The position numbers and the translations under genes are program-made. DNA of 64,000 nucleotides from Glebionis coronaria (lineage: Eukaryota; Streptophyta; Magnoliopsida; Asterales; Asteraceae), in contig CM046879.1 in the NCBI GenBank assembly GCA_025667525.1, positions 392,727,442-392,791,441 of the forward strand. Direction: 5' to 3'. This document shows positions 46,239 through 59,096 of this stretch, piece by piece (within the stretch, counting starts at the first letter, position 1; each line of letters starts with the position of its first letter). The notes below the pieces were generated by a model. The model was not told the DNA's origin. It saw nothing but the letters and a program-made list of their open reading frames with translations, and made no database searches.

Positions 46239-46686
46239 GTTTAGATAAATTTTGTTTGAGTATTTTTTAGACTTAGCCACCATCTAGACTAGTTTCGGAA
46301 TATCGTTTACACGAAGATTTAAAAAAAATGATTTTTTTGCGGGAAAACCATAGTAAAAAATATTTTTTCCTAGACCATTCTTAGGCCATTTAAGCTTCGA
46401 TTTCAAATTTTGGCGATGCGAAAAATTCAAATTTTTAGGGCATTTTTAGGTTTTATTTTTGTCAAAATTTTTCACTTTTCAAAATTTTTCCCTATTAGTT
46501 TTTGACTATTTCGGACTTGATTTCAAAATTTGGTAACACAAAGTTTTCAGTTTACCGTTTTGTCGGACTGCGGAATTTATTGTCGGACTGAGAAAAAATC
46601 GGAATTTTCGGAATTGCAACCACAAACCAATCACACCATATCTACTTAAGGTCCATTTTCACTTCATCAACTGAGAAACCATCATC

Positions 46687-49600
46687 ATGGAAACGAGCAA
46701 TGCGTGTTCAGACAGAGAAGAACGAGAGATGCAACTACAAGAACAAGTTCTTAAACAACGTTGTATGCAAGCTTTCAGTGATCTTAAAACAAATCTAAAA
46801 CGTTTGGAAAGAGAGACCTTCTCGTACAATCCTTTGTATATGCGTGCTTTTCATTCCTTTTTCGGAAATGATCATCGCACTTTCACTTATGACTTAAGAG
46901 ACCACTTGAAGAATCTTGAGAATGAATTACTCAACAAAAACCTTCATGAGACAAATTCCAAGAAAGCCTTCAAAACACTCAGAACACCGTTTCAACCATT
47001 CTTTGCTTCACAGCTATTCAAGAATCCCAATTTTGAGTCAGAAGTTCGAGATGCAAAACAACACTTCAAAGACTACACTACAATGGAAGCAAAAGCATTT
47101 AGAGATTTGATATTTGGAAACATGGAATCAATTGAGAGCTTATGGATGAACGCTTACTTCATGCGAAAGACATGATCAATAAGATGAATGACAAAAGGCT
47201 GAAAATGCAAGAGTGCACGGTTGCAAAGATTCATTTAGTGGATACGAGTCCAGTCTCAACTGTAAGTAACGAGATAATATCGAGTAATGCAACTGATAGC
47301 TGCGGATCAAGGAACACAACGCATGGTGAGCAAAATGATCATACCATACATGGGAATGAAAGCAGAAGCACTAGCACACAAGGCATCAGTTTTGAAACTG
47401 TCATTAGAAATACACCTTCCTATGATAATGGTCCTGTTTACAATTCTGAACCGTTGGAAGAGGTACACAATGATGAATTTAATGTGTTTGCCAATGCCAA
47501 TACGCATGAGCATAGCGATCCAACAACAACCCTTATTGACACATGTATGACGGAAAAGGTTGATAGCAATACCACACCCGATTCATCAGACATGTGCAAT
47601 AATGAGTTTAAGGATGATCAACAAGCAAATGAGTATGATGATGAGGAGCGTGTCGCGCTTGCTAATTTAATTGCCAGTTTACAAAAAGATGTCAATGAAA
47701 CTAAAAAGAGTCAAAAGCAATTAAAGAAGGCAAACGCTACGCTCACTCAAACTTTTGAAGAATGCAAAACTGCTCTAATTAAGTCTAATGAGACCCTTGA
47801 TAGTTATAGAGTTGAGCTTCTTCAAAAGACCAAAGAGCTTGATGGGTATAGCGGTAGTGCGTTAAAAAATCAAAAGGACGATCTTGAAAAGAAATACAAT
47901 GAAACTCTTGAGTTATTAACCAAAGAGAAACGTCAATTTAATGTTTTATTAATGGATGAACGTCAAAAAACGTACCTTGCTACCACCAAAGTTAACGAAC
48001 TTAAACAAAGGATTTCTATGACCACTACCGATTCCGCTAAAATTCTTGAGGTAAAGAAACAAGAGGTTGAAACGTTAAAACAAGATTTCAAAAGTCGACA
48101 TGAAAAAGATACTGAAAAAGTAACAGAATAGAAAAACAAGTCGAATTTTTGAAGAAAGTTGTTTATAAAACGCATGACTCTATTCAAACCGTTAAAATGA
48201 TAGCACCTCCGTCGATGTTTAAGGGTCAAGCTAGCTTTGCAAGTCCTGATTACCTTGCCCAAGCTCAAGCTACGAACCCTCGCCTTTATATGGATGAGTC
48301 CGAATGGACCGATCCTGAATATCCTCTTGGTTACGATGAGACATCCCTTTGGGAAGAGGAGAGTAGATCACCGGTTAATAAGGAGTTTGTGAAACCATAT
48401 AATTATGCTTATGAGAATAGTCTTTATGGTCTTTTCACTAAACAAACTCAGAAGTCTCATGAGGAATTATTTTTAGAATGCAAACAACGAAGAATTCAAT
48501 GGAAGAAAGCGTTTGCTACTAAGAAAACCAACGTCTCTAAATTTATCAACTACCTGCCTCTTGATGCTTCAAAAAGCCAAAGTAGAAAGACTCTAGGTAT
48601 TCTTAAACACCACATATATAATGTTAAATCTATTGTGGAAAGATATTGGCAAAAACGTAAAAAGGACAAGTGGATAAAAGAGATTCCTCACGATATAACT
48701 CTGCTTGTGAAAGAACTTTTAATCCCGAACACGAAGATAATAAACGAAACAGTTCTTGAATTGGAAAGCTTCATTCGGTCAGAAATGTTTGATGATTTGA
48801 AATACGTCGAGTCTCTTGAAAAATAAATTGATGAACTTCAGACGGAAAAATCAGAGTTCTCGAACGTATATGATCTCATCTTAGAAGAATGTCTATCCAA
48901 AGATATTTTGTGTGTTACTCTTCAATCTTGTGCTGATAACGATATATTTGATAATATAAACATTAAGTTAGAACAACGTGTCGCTCAATTACTTCTACAA
49001 AATGAGCAATTGAATGCTTAGATTCAGGAAAAGGTTTTTGCATTAACAGCGGTGAAAAATGAATTAAGGAAGCTAAAAGGAAATAGTGTGGATACTAAGT
49101 TAGCAAATCAGTCAATCTTGGGGAAACCTCCTACTCAACCATTCAGAAACCGCTCAGTTGCTAGACAACCGAATGTGCTTAAATCTGACCGACCCAAAAC
49201 ATCGAACTCGAGGTTTGCATCCCAAGTTGACGTGCGTAGCAATTTTCCAAAAACAGTCACTCCACTATCTAGATCCCTCTTAACAAATTTTTCCAATGCA
49301 AAACCCTATCACATGAATGCTTCAAGCAACTCTAGAAATAGCTCCAAGGACATGCCTCAGAGTAGTTCAAATGACACGGGTCATAAAAGCTGTCTAGAGG
49401 ATGCTAAGATAAAGACACAAGCAAGAGATAGGACCCAACCGAAACCTAGGAGCGCTAATCACACATCTAGGAATTCTAGACCCTTCTATGATGTGCCCAA
49501 ATCAGCCTATCCTAGGAACACTAGATCCTTCTCAGATGCTAAGCATTTTATTTGCACGAAATGTAACAAATGCGTGTTTAATGCCATTCATGATGATTGC

Positions 49601-49882
49601 ATCATAAAAGTCCTGAACAAGGTGAACCAAACGGCTAGAGCATCTCAAAGATGGAACCCTATAGGAAATAGTTTTTCTCCAATAAAGTCTTCCGCTGTGC
49701 ATGAGAAAACTACGTTTCCTAGACCTTGTATTCAGTGGATACCAACGGGTAGAATCTTCAAAACAACTGGTCTTAAATGGGTTCCTACTAGAAAAATATT
49801 TCCCTCTAGCACGACAAAGGTTCACTGTGAACCCCCACTTGGTTCTCACAAAGATATCACTAACAAGCATACAAACTACTGA
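46687..49882 (+). pseudogene. Copia D gag (long, coiled-coil type; frameshifts and stops)
   Basis: ATG 46687 opens a frame ending at 47175. Coding moves to a second frame (47142-48131), then to a third (48149-48826). A stop at 48824-48826 and a TAG near 49019 are followed in the same frame by 49052-49882. The protein is rich in charged heptad-like segments (LLTKEKRQFNVLLMDERQK) and Ser/Asn-rich linkers, and ends in a Cys-containing CTKCNKCVF segment and WIPTG/WVPTR repeats. The end resembles the junction before protease in this Copia branch. A canonical CX2CX4HX4C knuckle was not seen. Confidence 0.7.
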
Positions 49883-49969
49883 TGAAAGTGCAGGTAATCA
49901 AGTAAAGGTTCAACAAGAACATAAAGGTTTTCCTTATTCATACCGTTCAACAAAAGACACTCTCAGAGT

Positions 49970-52270
49970 TTGGTTGCTCAGGAAACAAATATCAGAGAAA
50001 TATGTGTCTTAGGGGTTTCACAAGTAAGCAACACAATGGCACTTGAACAAAACAGTTTAAGTCCCAATCCACAACGACAAACGACTTCCGTTCTCAACCG
50101 CACGGAACTCGGAACTCAAGACCACAGCAATGAACCGCCAAGTTCAACGCTGGTTCCAGAAAATGTTCCTAGAGCTGATATGACAGTCGACACGACAACT
50201 GAAGAGTTGGAAATGTTATATGGACCAATGTATGATGAATATTTTACGGGGGAGAAACAAGTTGTATCGAAGTCTTCCGCTGTCACTCATGATACGAATG
50301 ATGATACCGATCATCGTCAACAACCGGATACAACTTCATCTACTTCAACACGGGTTGCTGCATACTTACCTCCTCAGAATATCACATCAACAATTGCTCC
50401 TACAACATCCACAACTACTGTCATTGCTCCAGAGAACACAAATCAAGCAGACGATGCATTATCTGACGAAGACGAATTTATCAACCCATTCGGTACACCG
50501 GTACACGAAACTAGAGAGTCTTCTACTCGCCATGTTGATCCGTCAAGTATGCATAAATTCTATCAACGACATCCTTCAACACATCATTGGACCCGAGATC
50601 ATCCTTTGGTTCATGTAATTGGAAACCCTTCACAGCCCGTTCACACAAGACGACAGCTTAACACCGATGGCGATGTTTGTATGTTCGCACTCGCCGTGAG
50701 TTCAGCTGGACCGAAAAACATCAAAGAATCCATGGCTGATCATGCTTGGATTGAATCGATGACAGATGAACTTCAACAATTTGAAAGACTTAAAGTCTGG
50801 GAACTTGTTGACAGACCGTACGATGTAATACCATTAAATCTTCGATGGATCTGGAAAAACAAGATGGATGAAGAGAACACGATCATCAAGAATAAATCTA
50901 GGCTAGTGGCTAAAGGGTATGGACAGAAAGAGGGTATTGATTTTGAAGAATCATTTGCACCAGTAGCTCGAATGGAAGCGGTCAGGATTTTTCTTGCTTA
51001 TGTTGCACATAAGGGATTCATCGTTTATCAAATGGACGTAAAGACGGCGTTTCTTAACGGTCCTTTGAAGGAAGAAGTCTGTGTCACGCAGCCAGAAGTA
51101 TTCGTCAATCCTCATTATCCTAACAAGGTGTATCGTCTCCACAAAGCACTTTATGGACTCAAGCAAGCTCCAAGGGCGTGGTATGACGAGCTCTCGAAAT
51201 TTCTTGTCTCCAAAGGTTTCTCAAAAGGTTCCATTGATTTAACTTTGTTCACTTATAAATATGGGGATGACATTTTGCTTGTGCAGATTTATGTTGATGA
51301 CATTATTTTCGGGTCTACAAACCCAAAACTTTCAAAATGGTTTGAAAAAGTAATGCACAACAGATTTGAAATGTCTATGATGGGCGAACTAAAATTCTTT
51401 CTAGGAATTCAAGTTCATCAATCCCCAAGTGGTATCTTTATTAACCAAGCTAAGTATTGTCAAGAGATAATCACAAAGCATGGTATGACATCATGTGACC
51501 CCGTTGGGACACCATTATCAACCACATCCCTTGATGCTGACTTGGAGGGATTACCCATAGATCAAACGAGATATCGGTGCATGATCGGGTCCCTCATGTA
51601 CTTGACAGCAAGCAGACCTGATATTCATCATGTTACGTGTTATTGTGCACGATATCAAGCACGACCCACTGAAAATCACCTCAAGAAGGTTAAACGGATC
51701 TTTCGGTACCTTAAGAATACCATTCACATGGGACTCTGGTATCCGAGGAAAACCGGTTTCTTTCTAACGGCCTATTCAGATTCTGATCATGCAGGGTGTC
51801 TTGATACACGTAAAAGTACTTCTGGTGGTGCACAATTTCTAGGTCAAGATAAGCTTGTGGGATGGTCTTTCAAGAAGCAGGATTGCACATCATTGTCATC
51901 AGCCGAAGCGAAGTATGTGTCTCTATCTGCGTGTTGTGCTCAAGTTCTTTGGATGAGAACACAACTCACGGATTATGGCTTCCACTTTGATAAAGTACCT
52001 ATGTACTGTGACTTAAAGTTGGCCATAGCCATCTCCTGCAATCTGGTACAGCATTCCCGCACGAAGCACATTGATGTCAGATATCACTTCATCAAGGAAC
52101 AAGTTGAAAGGGGTATCGTTGAATTATACTTTTTTGGAACTGATTACCAATTAGCTGACTTGTTTACAAAAGCTCTTTCGAAAGAGAGGTTTGCGTATCT
52201 AGTTAGGCAAATTGGTATGAGATGTTTGACTCCAGCAGAACATGAGGTTCTGGCAAAGAAACCTGCTTGA
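49970..52270 (+). CDS. Copia D reverse transcriptase-RNase H ORF (intact, without protease or integrase)
   Basis: 766 open codons. The first ATG in this frame is near 50036, since the listed start at 49970 is a TTG codon. About 240 residues of hydrophilic linker precede [49 protein letters not shown], and YVDD at 51290-51301. RNase H follows, with [44 protein letters not shown] and [14 protein letters not shown]. All expected acidic residues are visible, and the frame ends normally after the RNase H tail. A protein lacking the integrase half of pol is unusual and fits a deletion derivative. Confidence 0.85.
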   Translation: MVAQETNIREICVLGVSQVSNTMALEQNSLSPNPQRQTTSVLNRTELGTQDHSNEPPSSTLVPENVPRADMTVDTTTEELEMLYGPMYDEYFTGEKQVVSKSSAVTHDTNDDTDHRQQPDTTSSTSTRVAAYLPPQNITSTIAPTTSTTTVIAPENTNQADDALSDEDEFINPFGTPVHETRESSTRHVDPSSMHKFYQRHPSTHHWTRDHPLVHVIGNPSQPVHTRRQLNTDGDVCMFALAVSSAGPKNIKESMADHAWIESMTDELQQFERLKVWELVDRPYDVIPLNLRWIWKNKMDEENTIIKNKSRLVAKGYGQKEGIDFEESFAPVARMEAVRIFLAYVAHKGFIVYQMDVKTAFLNGPLKEEVCVTQPEVFVNPHYPNKVYRLHKALYGLKQAPRAWYDELSKFLVSKGFSKGSIDLTLFTYKYGDDILLVQIYVDDIIFGSTNPKLSKWFEKVMHNRFEMSMMGELKFFLGIQVHQSPSGIFINQAKYCQEIITKHGMTSCDPVGTPLSTTSLDADLEGLPIDQTRYRCMIGSLMYLTASRPDIHHVTCYCARYQARPTENHLKKVKRIFRYLKNTIHMGLWYPRKTGFFLTAYSDSDHAGCLDTRKSTSGGAQFLGQDKLVGWSFKKQDCTSLSSAEAKYVSLSACCAQVLWMRTQLTDYGFHFDKVPMYCDLKLAIAISCNLVQHSRTKHIDVRYHFIKEQVERGIVELYFFGTDYQLADLFTKALSKERFAYLVRQIGMRCLTPAEHEVLAKKPA

Positions 52271-54804
52271 TTCATCTATCAAACATCTACTTGTAAATAT
52301 TAATGAAAAAGCAAAATACAAAATTAAAAAATCTTTGATAATCCAAAAATATTCTTCTCGACAAGTCTTTCAGTATCGATAATATGGACGTACCTAGAAA
52401 TGTCGCTCAATAACGACACGGGTGTGTACATAAAGCTCGAATGAAAGTTGTAAATATATTTCAAAACATGTCATTTCTATATTTTCTAAAGGAAATTGTC
52501 TATTTTGGACAATATCTCCAACAACGGGTAGAGAAATCTATCTTGGGTTGAGCTTGTCACAAAACATTCAACGTTTTCAGCTCAAGACAATGGCTTGTAA
52601 TCACTTTTAGATTTCAACTCGGAACTATATTCACGGGGGAGTGTACAATTTAGTACCCTTACCCTCAGCAAAAGAAGAGAAATCTTCTTACACTTGAGTG
52701 GATTCGTCAATACATTCAAGGTCTATGAACTCAAGTTTATGCTTTAGAAAAACCTCTTCGCCAAAAAGAAATAGGATTTTTCAAAAAGCGTTGAACACAA
52801 TTTTTTCAAGAATTTCTCAATGATTATTCAAAATCTTTCAAAAATTGTGTGTTTAACAAACTCCCATCCTCAAAAAGCGAAATGTGGATCATATCCTCAC
52901 AATGACAATTCAATTGGATCAATTTTTGAGGGGGAGCATTTTAACTTCATGCAAAAGATTAACACATCTTTCTCTTGGAGATTTTCAAGACTAATTTTCA
53001 AAATATATTTTAATCACATTTGGTATCTCTAATATCAAAAGATTTTATATATTAGAGATAGGGGGAAACAATGTGATTAAAATGTGATCTTATATAAGAC
53101 TCAGTAACTTTAACTCTTACCTACATGTGCGAAACACTTTCGATTATCGATGCACATGTGAAGGGGGAGCATTTCTGAAACGACAAAACTAGCAAGGTGT
53201 TAAATGTTTTTCAAACACTTTGTTAGAATTTAAAGTGGTTTTCATGGTTACGATCAAATACCCATAACATCTTTAATTCACGGCGTTATTGGTGTCAAAA
53301 GGGTGGTTAGGTTAAGTCCTATGATCCAACCAGAACCGGAGGGATCTTCCCAGGGACAATCCAATAGATTATTAGAAGTCCTTAGGAAAGATGGAGTAGA
53401 ATGTGAACGTAGTTGAATGCCGACTAAGTACTGATGATAGCACTGGAACAATCACAACAAGGTGCTATTAATGATGTCTTGGTAAGCATTGAAGGGGTTG
53501 AAGAATGAAAAAGAAATGTAAGGATAAAGGGTGTAAAGAAATTATCCCTCCATACAACTTAGGCAGAAACCGGGTCAACACATCATGAAGACAACTCATC
53601 CTGGACCCAGTGATGTATGCACAACCTTTTCCTAGCTACTCAGGCTTCTCTCAAAAGAAGTTTGTTTTATTGTCACGGAGAACAACATGACTTCTATTGA
53701 CTTTGTCACTTCGAGATAGTTGATACTGAATAGGTGGCATCTGATCCAGCCTCCGACCACTAAAAGTGCACAAATCGAGTCTAGAGCCAAGAGATCAATC
53801 AAATCTCGTTAGGACACACGGATGAAGATCAAGAGAGTCCTACGCTATATCCTTGTGATATTGCTAGAACACTCAGAGTGATACTACTTAGTATTCACAA
53901 TGATGAGTGGAAATCCTTCCAGTGATAACATCAAAAAGCACTGCGGTAGGTCATATGCAAGATTCTTTATGAATTGAACATGTGTAAAACTGAAAAGCAA
54001 CAGTGGTTTGATTCTGAATTGATTCAAACTCGTTTAAGGTTTCTACGCAATATCTTTATGGTCTTGCCAGAACATTCAGAGTGATATTCATTAATATTCA
54101 CAATGACGAATGGAAATCCTTCTAGCGTTAACATCAAAAAGTGCTACGGTAGGTGACTTGTGAGATTCTTATGAATCAAGCTTGTGTCAACTGGAAAGCA
54201 ACAATGGTAAGATTCTTTATGAATCACACTTGTTCCAGAAACTTGAATTGACGACTTTAATCAAGCGGATACTTATCCAATTGATTCACTCTTTATGTTC
54301 GCAGTCTTGCTTTGAGACGGTCGAGTAAAGAGAACGGCTAGTACAGCCGTGAAACCCTGTCCAGGAGATTCTTAACTGAATCTACCTATCACAGGTACGA
54401 TATTTAATATCGTATAACGGTCTTCACCGACCAGAGGTAAAACGCTACCGATTTAGGACGAATGTCAAAGCCATTCAGTCTGTGTCCATGTTTTGTCTCG
54501 AGAAGGTGGCGTCATGGTGTACTCAGCAACGTCAAAGATTCAAAACCACATACTCATACCTAAAGACATATTCAACAATTAATAGTGTGAGCATGTGGAT
54601 GAAGACACAAGATCGCAAGATGGCAAAGACAAGTCAAGGATGATTTGAAGATCTCAAACTTAAAGACAAAATCGAAAGACAACGACAAAGGCTCAAAGAT
54701 CACAACATGAAGGAAAAAGACTACTATTACACGTTCAAGACTCATTTATGGCGAGATTAGTAATCTCTACAAATTTCCTAAATGACCAAGGTTTATGACC
54801 TCTC
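52271..54804 (+). other. Non-coding 3' region of Copia D
   Basis: 2.5 kb without a recognisable gene between pol and the PPT. PPT-like GGGGGAG tracts occur at about 52636, 52931 and 53165, each near a change in local sequence. Around 53800-54250, two similar blocks (AGTGATA, CATCAAAAAG, TCTTTATGAATC) suggest an old internal duplication of roughly 180-230 bp. Confidence 0.6.
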
Positions 54805-54816
54805 ATTGGGGGAGAT
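54805..54816 (+). promoter_or_regulatory. Polypurine tract of Copia D
   Basis: ATTGGGGGAGAT directly precedes the 3' LTR. Confidence 0.85.
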
Positions 54817-55205
54817 TGTTAGCCTCAAAATATCGAGTCAAACAAGAATGATCGGTCATAGGTTTATTATGTATCGTATTTTAGAACGTTGTAATAGGTA
54901 GTAGATTAGTCGTGTATAACGGGCTTAACTTTAAGCTAAGATTCATTCATAAGTAACCAAAGCCCAAAAGGAAAGCCCGGCCCATGTAGTATAGTCCATA
55001 CAAGCCCACATGTAGGGGGACTATAAATACCCTTCCTAGCATGTTAGGAAGGGTGTTGATCATTTCATTTTCTCTCAATCTAATATCACCTAGTTCCAAC
55101 CATTCTCTCTACTTTCTCTCACTACTTTCTCTCTCTAGAATTCATCTTCTTCATCTATTTTCTTTCTTAAATTCGTGTTATATCATCTAAATATATGGGA
55201 CAACA
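54817..55205 (+). repeat. 3' LTR of Copia D
   Basis: Equal in length to the 5' LTR and followed by TSD copy GATAG. Confidence 0.93.
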
Positions 55206-55599
55206 GATAGGGTTTAAGTACATTTTGTGTTTTTTTGGTTAACACGTAACTCTTCTTGACAACATCTTGCCAAAAAAAGGTACTTCCCATATTTATAATT
55301 ATGTTTGTTTTGTTATCATTTACGTTTTACAATTAATTGGTTGCTGTAATTACACCTTAAGAAGATAGGTTATAAAACGCATTATTTTGTTTTGATATTT
55401 TGCCTTAAATTGCTTATTTTAACAAAAATGGGTACTTAAAATGCTTAAATAAACAGGCCCAAACACCCTTTAAATTGTGTACTTAGTAAAAAGTGAAGAC
55501 ATAAGCACCTTCTCTTTTTTATGAATTAGGTGTTTTCCTTGTAAATTTTAACAATGTTAATGGATGATCAATATTTTGTTTGTTGATATTTTTTTGTAG

Positions 55600-57067
55600 G
55601 AAGAAGAAGTGATGGGGAATCAGGGTGTCTAAACTGTTGAGCGACAGAAAAAGCCATTTGATGGCGCCTTTTGGACCAGGTATGAGGTTCAATCAATTGT
55701 TCCTTTATTGTGTTAGTTGTGTTGAATGGTATTTGGTGTTACCTCTAATACTGAGACATTAAATTGACTTTTTTGTTTGTTTTCGTCCCTGCTTACCACA
55801 TGCCCCAGGATAATGGATTAGTATGTTGTTTTTTTGTTACTGTAAACTTTTTTAGGCCCCTTTTTTACAATGTGTGACCTCCCTTTTTCCCCAAACCCTT
55901 TTTTTGCATTCTAATTTATTTAACCTTAGATTGGTTGGAGTTTTGCTTTTAATAGAAAGTCCTTATAACAATGAATGGGTTCCTTTTTAGCAGTTGAGTC
56001 TGCTAAGGAGTTTCCCTATGTGGTCTGCTTTGTTACGGTTTAGATGATGATAATGAGATTTACTGTGAGTGAAGAATGTTAAGGAATATGGTTGAGTTTA
56101 ATCAAGAAGTAGTAAAGCTAAAAACTTTGCATAAAAGAGAAGACGAGTTCCATTTAACTTTGCATAAAATAGAAGCCGAGTTTTATTTCTGTATTGCTTT
56201 TGCTTATCCTTGGAAAAAATATAAACGTTATAAGATGGTTTATTAGTTGCAGTTATTATTTTTCATAAGTTTATGTTTGTTGATTCGAAGGATAAGATTG
56301 AAATAACTTAGATACTATTTATTTAGATTATAGGAGACGAGTCAAATATATTTGAATTTTCAGTTTCTTCATGTTTATGTTTGACAGTATTGGCTTGATA
56401 GATCAATAAGAAGAAAAAAAAAAGTTATGTATATTTTACATTGCCAATACACATATCATTCTACCTGTTCGCAACTTAAAGAAAATTTTAGGCAATTTTG
56501 CTCCATTGTTGGTCATTTTTCATTCAGAAAGTCAAGCAACATCAAAGTTGTTCTCATGTTTCTACTTTATGTCTCATGAAATCACAACAACCAATGTTTT
56601 GCCACTTAAGTTTTATATAAGTGCCTTGATTTGTTTCAACATAATTGGGCCATTTTTTTTAAACCATAACGCCACAACTGTACATATGTTTGATATATTG
56701 GTTTCAAGAATTTTTTTGAACTGAAAACCTCAATTCATGACATGTAACCAAGTTGAGAAGTTGATCTAAGAGGAAATACTAGCCATACAAGACGTAGTGT
56801 ATTAATGTCGAAATGAATCGACTGGTAAACATAAAGCAATAAATAGCATGATTGAGGTTGTTTTGGACGCGTTTATTTGGAAAGTCCTGTGTGTTTCAGA
56901 AGCTTAGAAGAAAATCCAAACATAAGCTCATTTTGTGATTTAAACGTAACAGTTAACACTTTTTTACCATTGAAATCTGTGGGTGCAGGGTCAGCAGGTT
57001 GAGTATGATGGAGAGGGTTAACGAATACGAGCATTTCACACCAACTTTGGTGACACTGGCTGTTATG
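55600..57067 (+). other. Candidate host-gene exons (55600-55679 and from 56989) around a 1.3-kb intron
   Basis: An acceptor TTTTTGTAG precedes 55600, and a donor CAG|GTATGAG follows 55679. The next acceptor, GTGCAG, precedes 56989. Joined in phase, the frame reads smoothly across the junction, with RQKKPFDGAFWTR on one side and MERVNEYEHFTPTL on the other, a composition typical of real protein. A TAA near 55629-55631 lies in that frame, and the phase does not match the proposed exon at 45009-45037. So this is either a pseudogene or a partly wrong model. I do not recognise the family. After about 57,067 the frame may run on into hydrophobic sequence to about 57,170. Confidence 0.4.
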
Positions 57068-57603
57068 GTTTGTATATTCAGGGGTACATCAATATTGGTA
57101 TCAATTGTAGTTTTAGTTATTAAAAGAGACTTTGTTTCGTTTGCAATAAAGTCAAATGGGTTACCATCCTAGCCTATATAATTAGTCACGTGGGTCGCCT
57201 ATATCAGCGGCTTTTTATTATTATCTTATAGTTCCACTTCACCCCATGTATGTAAGAATACGCGCATATATGCACATACAAAAATGAAGGCCTGTTTGGA
57301 TTTGGTTTTTCATTTTTCTCCGTAAGGGGCTCTTTGGATTTGTTACTTTGTAGTGTCTCTTAATTTCTTTTACCGAATTTGTTTTTGCTATAAAAGGCGG
57401 GGTAGGTGACACCTGAAGTCTTAAGGTTGTATCCAACGCCACCAAATGTATAGAGACACTACCGAGTTGACATTCGAGTAGGTATATGTTACTTTTTCTT
57501 ACTTATGATCTAAAATTTAAATCCACTTGCAACTAATAAAAGCTAAAAACAAAAATGTGACGACCCGTCTAGGTTAGTAAGTTTAGACTCCTATAAGCCT
57601 CTT

Positions 57604-57818
57604 TGTTTTAACGAAGATTTAGTAGTTAGTGATTCAAGCTTACAATGACATCCAATTGGGCAGTATGCAAGCCTCAAACCTTCTCTTTAGGGGATAAACT
57701 GCACTCTTGCTTCTTAATTCGGGCCCTTGAAAGTTCTTGGTGAGACTCGAACTCGAGACCTCTCCAAGAATACCTCCCCAAGGTTACCCTTGGTGGCCAA
57801 CTGAGCTAGCTCAGCTGG
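57604..57818 (-). mobile_element. tRNA-derived SINE 2, with exact 21-bp TSD
   Basis: On the minus strand, box A TAGCTCAGTTGG (57797-57808) and box B GAGTTCGAGTC (57744-57754) lie near the 5' end, as in a tRNA-related head. The 21-bp flanks 57583-57603 and 57819-57839 are identical, which proves insertion by target-primed reverse transcription. The 3' end reads TTAAAACAA on the minus strand, a weak tail. Confidence 0.85.
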
Positions 57819-58370
57819 TTAGACTCCTATAAGCCTCTTGCTCAAAAGATACTAAATCAGTGCCGATCTAAGAATAACCGAATTGGTTACACGTTTGAAA
57901 CTGCTTAACTTTTTTATGTTGATTGACAATACTTTATTAACATCATATATGAACACATGATTCCAGGTAGTGTTTAATGCAGTGAAGTATGCTAAACTGA
58001 TAAGATAACTTGGTGACCAGATTGCAACAAGGATATGGATCAAGGAATGATTCACAAATAAAGCGAGTTTACCAGTGAAGATTTTAAGCGAGATGTGGAT
58101 TTTTTTGTGTATGACCATGCTCAAGTTCCATTTTAGTTCCAAAAGTGAAACACATAGTTCCATATGTTTTATTGCAACTCTTTTCAGCTTACAATGTTTA
58201 ACACAGTTGATTACTTCCGTCTTACATCTAAAAGACGATAAAAAAGAAGACCCCGCAGCGAAACGCGGGTGCTTCATTCTTGTTGCTTTTTATCTTACGA
58301 CCATTTAAGACGTTTCATTCTTTGTAGAAAACGATCCTAAGAAAGAAAATGAGTAGAAGTTGTGTGTCAC

Positions 58371-59096
58371 AGTGACGAAGCTAGGATTTCGTATGCGAGT
58401 GGGCCAAACATGCATGTAGCAATAAACGACTAATACAATGTCGCAATGATGATATATTATAGTCTACTATTCAGGTACGGAGCTAGGGGGTTCCCGCGGG
58501 TGTCCGTGACCCCTATGGATTTTTTTTGTATAGTGTTAGTTTGTGAAGAAAACATCCATTTTTTTCTAAATACATCTTAAATGCACCCAGTCAATTGTAA
58601 CGTGTTTCTACCTTTCGTTTTAATTCAATTTTTACATCTGTTATATTACGATTCAAAAAATTTGTGCACCCGATCATATTTTGTTCTGGATTCGTCCCTG
58701 CTACTATTTTCAATGCATGCACGAAACATGAGTTGCACGATAAAACTATAGTAATTTATGTAATAGAAGTTTGATCTTAAATTAAAATGGACCTAAATGT
58801 AATGAAATCTAAGCTCAAATTAAATTGAAGCATGCTTTTAAACACATGTGAAAAACAAAAAGTAAGAATACAAAATAGTACGGTATTAAAAAAGCAATTT
58901 GAAATTAGAATAAATGTAAATCTACAACCAAAATTTAATGATACAAGTATATAAATGGTTATTCTTTGTAGGATTTGGGTGGGTCAGTTTGTGTTTCAAA
59001 GACCAATTTACATTAACTTCATGTAAAATATATAGTATGTCTTAAAAAACTGGGGTGGGTTTTGACCAACCCAAAGCAAAGGGTGGCTCCGTCACG
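58371..59096. mobile_element. Possible hAT-like element carrying a nested MITE
   Basis: The left end CAGTGACGAAGCTAGG and the right end, inverted as CGTGACGGAGCCACCC, resemble hAT termini, and the interior is non-coding. No clean 8-bp TSD was found, so the pairing of these two ends is uncertain. Confidence 0.35.
58472..58700. mobile_element. hAT-type MITE (229 bp) with exact 8-bp TSD
   Basis: The ends CAGGTACGGAGCTAG and, inverted, CAGGGACGAATCCAG match at 11 of 15 positions and fit the hAT pattern. CTACTATT flanks both sides (58464-58471 and 58701-58708), the 8-bp TSD expected of hAT. No coding sequence. Confidence 0.85.

Larger units (their letters stand above)
45104..55205 (+). mobile_element. 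Copia element D, lacking protease and integrase
   Basis: Two 389-bp LTRs (45104-45492 and 54817-55205) differ at about ten sites by eye. The exact TSD GATAG lies at 45099-45103 and 55206-55210. The order is long broken gag, then an intact RT-RNase H frame. Between them there is no protease active site and no DDE integrase, so an internal deletion of some 2 kb or more is implied. A 2.5-kb non-coding stretch precedes the PPT. It could have moved only with help in trans. Confidence 0.92.

Noticed and set aside
57797..57808. tRNA-like box A/box B sequences as possible tRNA genes (also at 43115-43179 and 62872-62923)
   Set aside because: No cloverleaf or acceptor stem can be formed, and TSDs and A-rich tails show SINEs.
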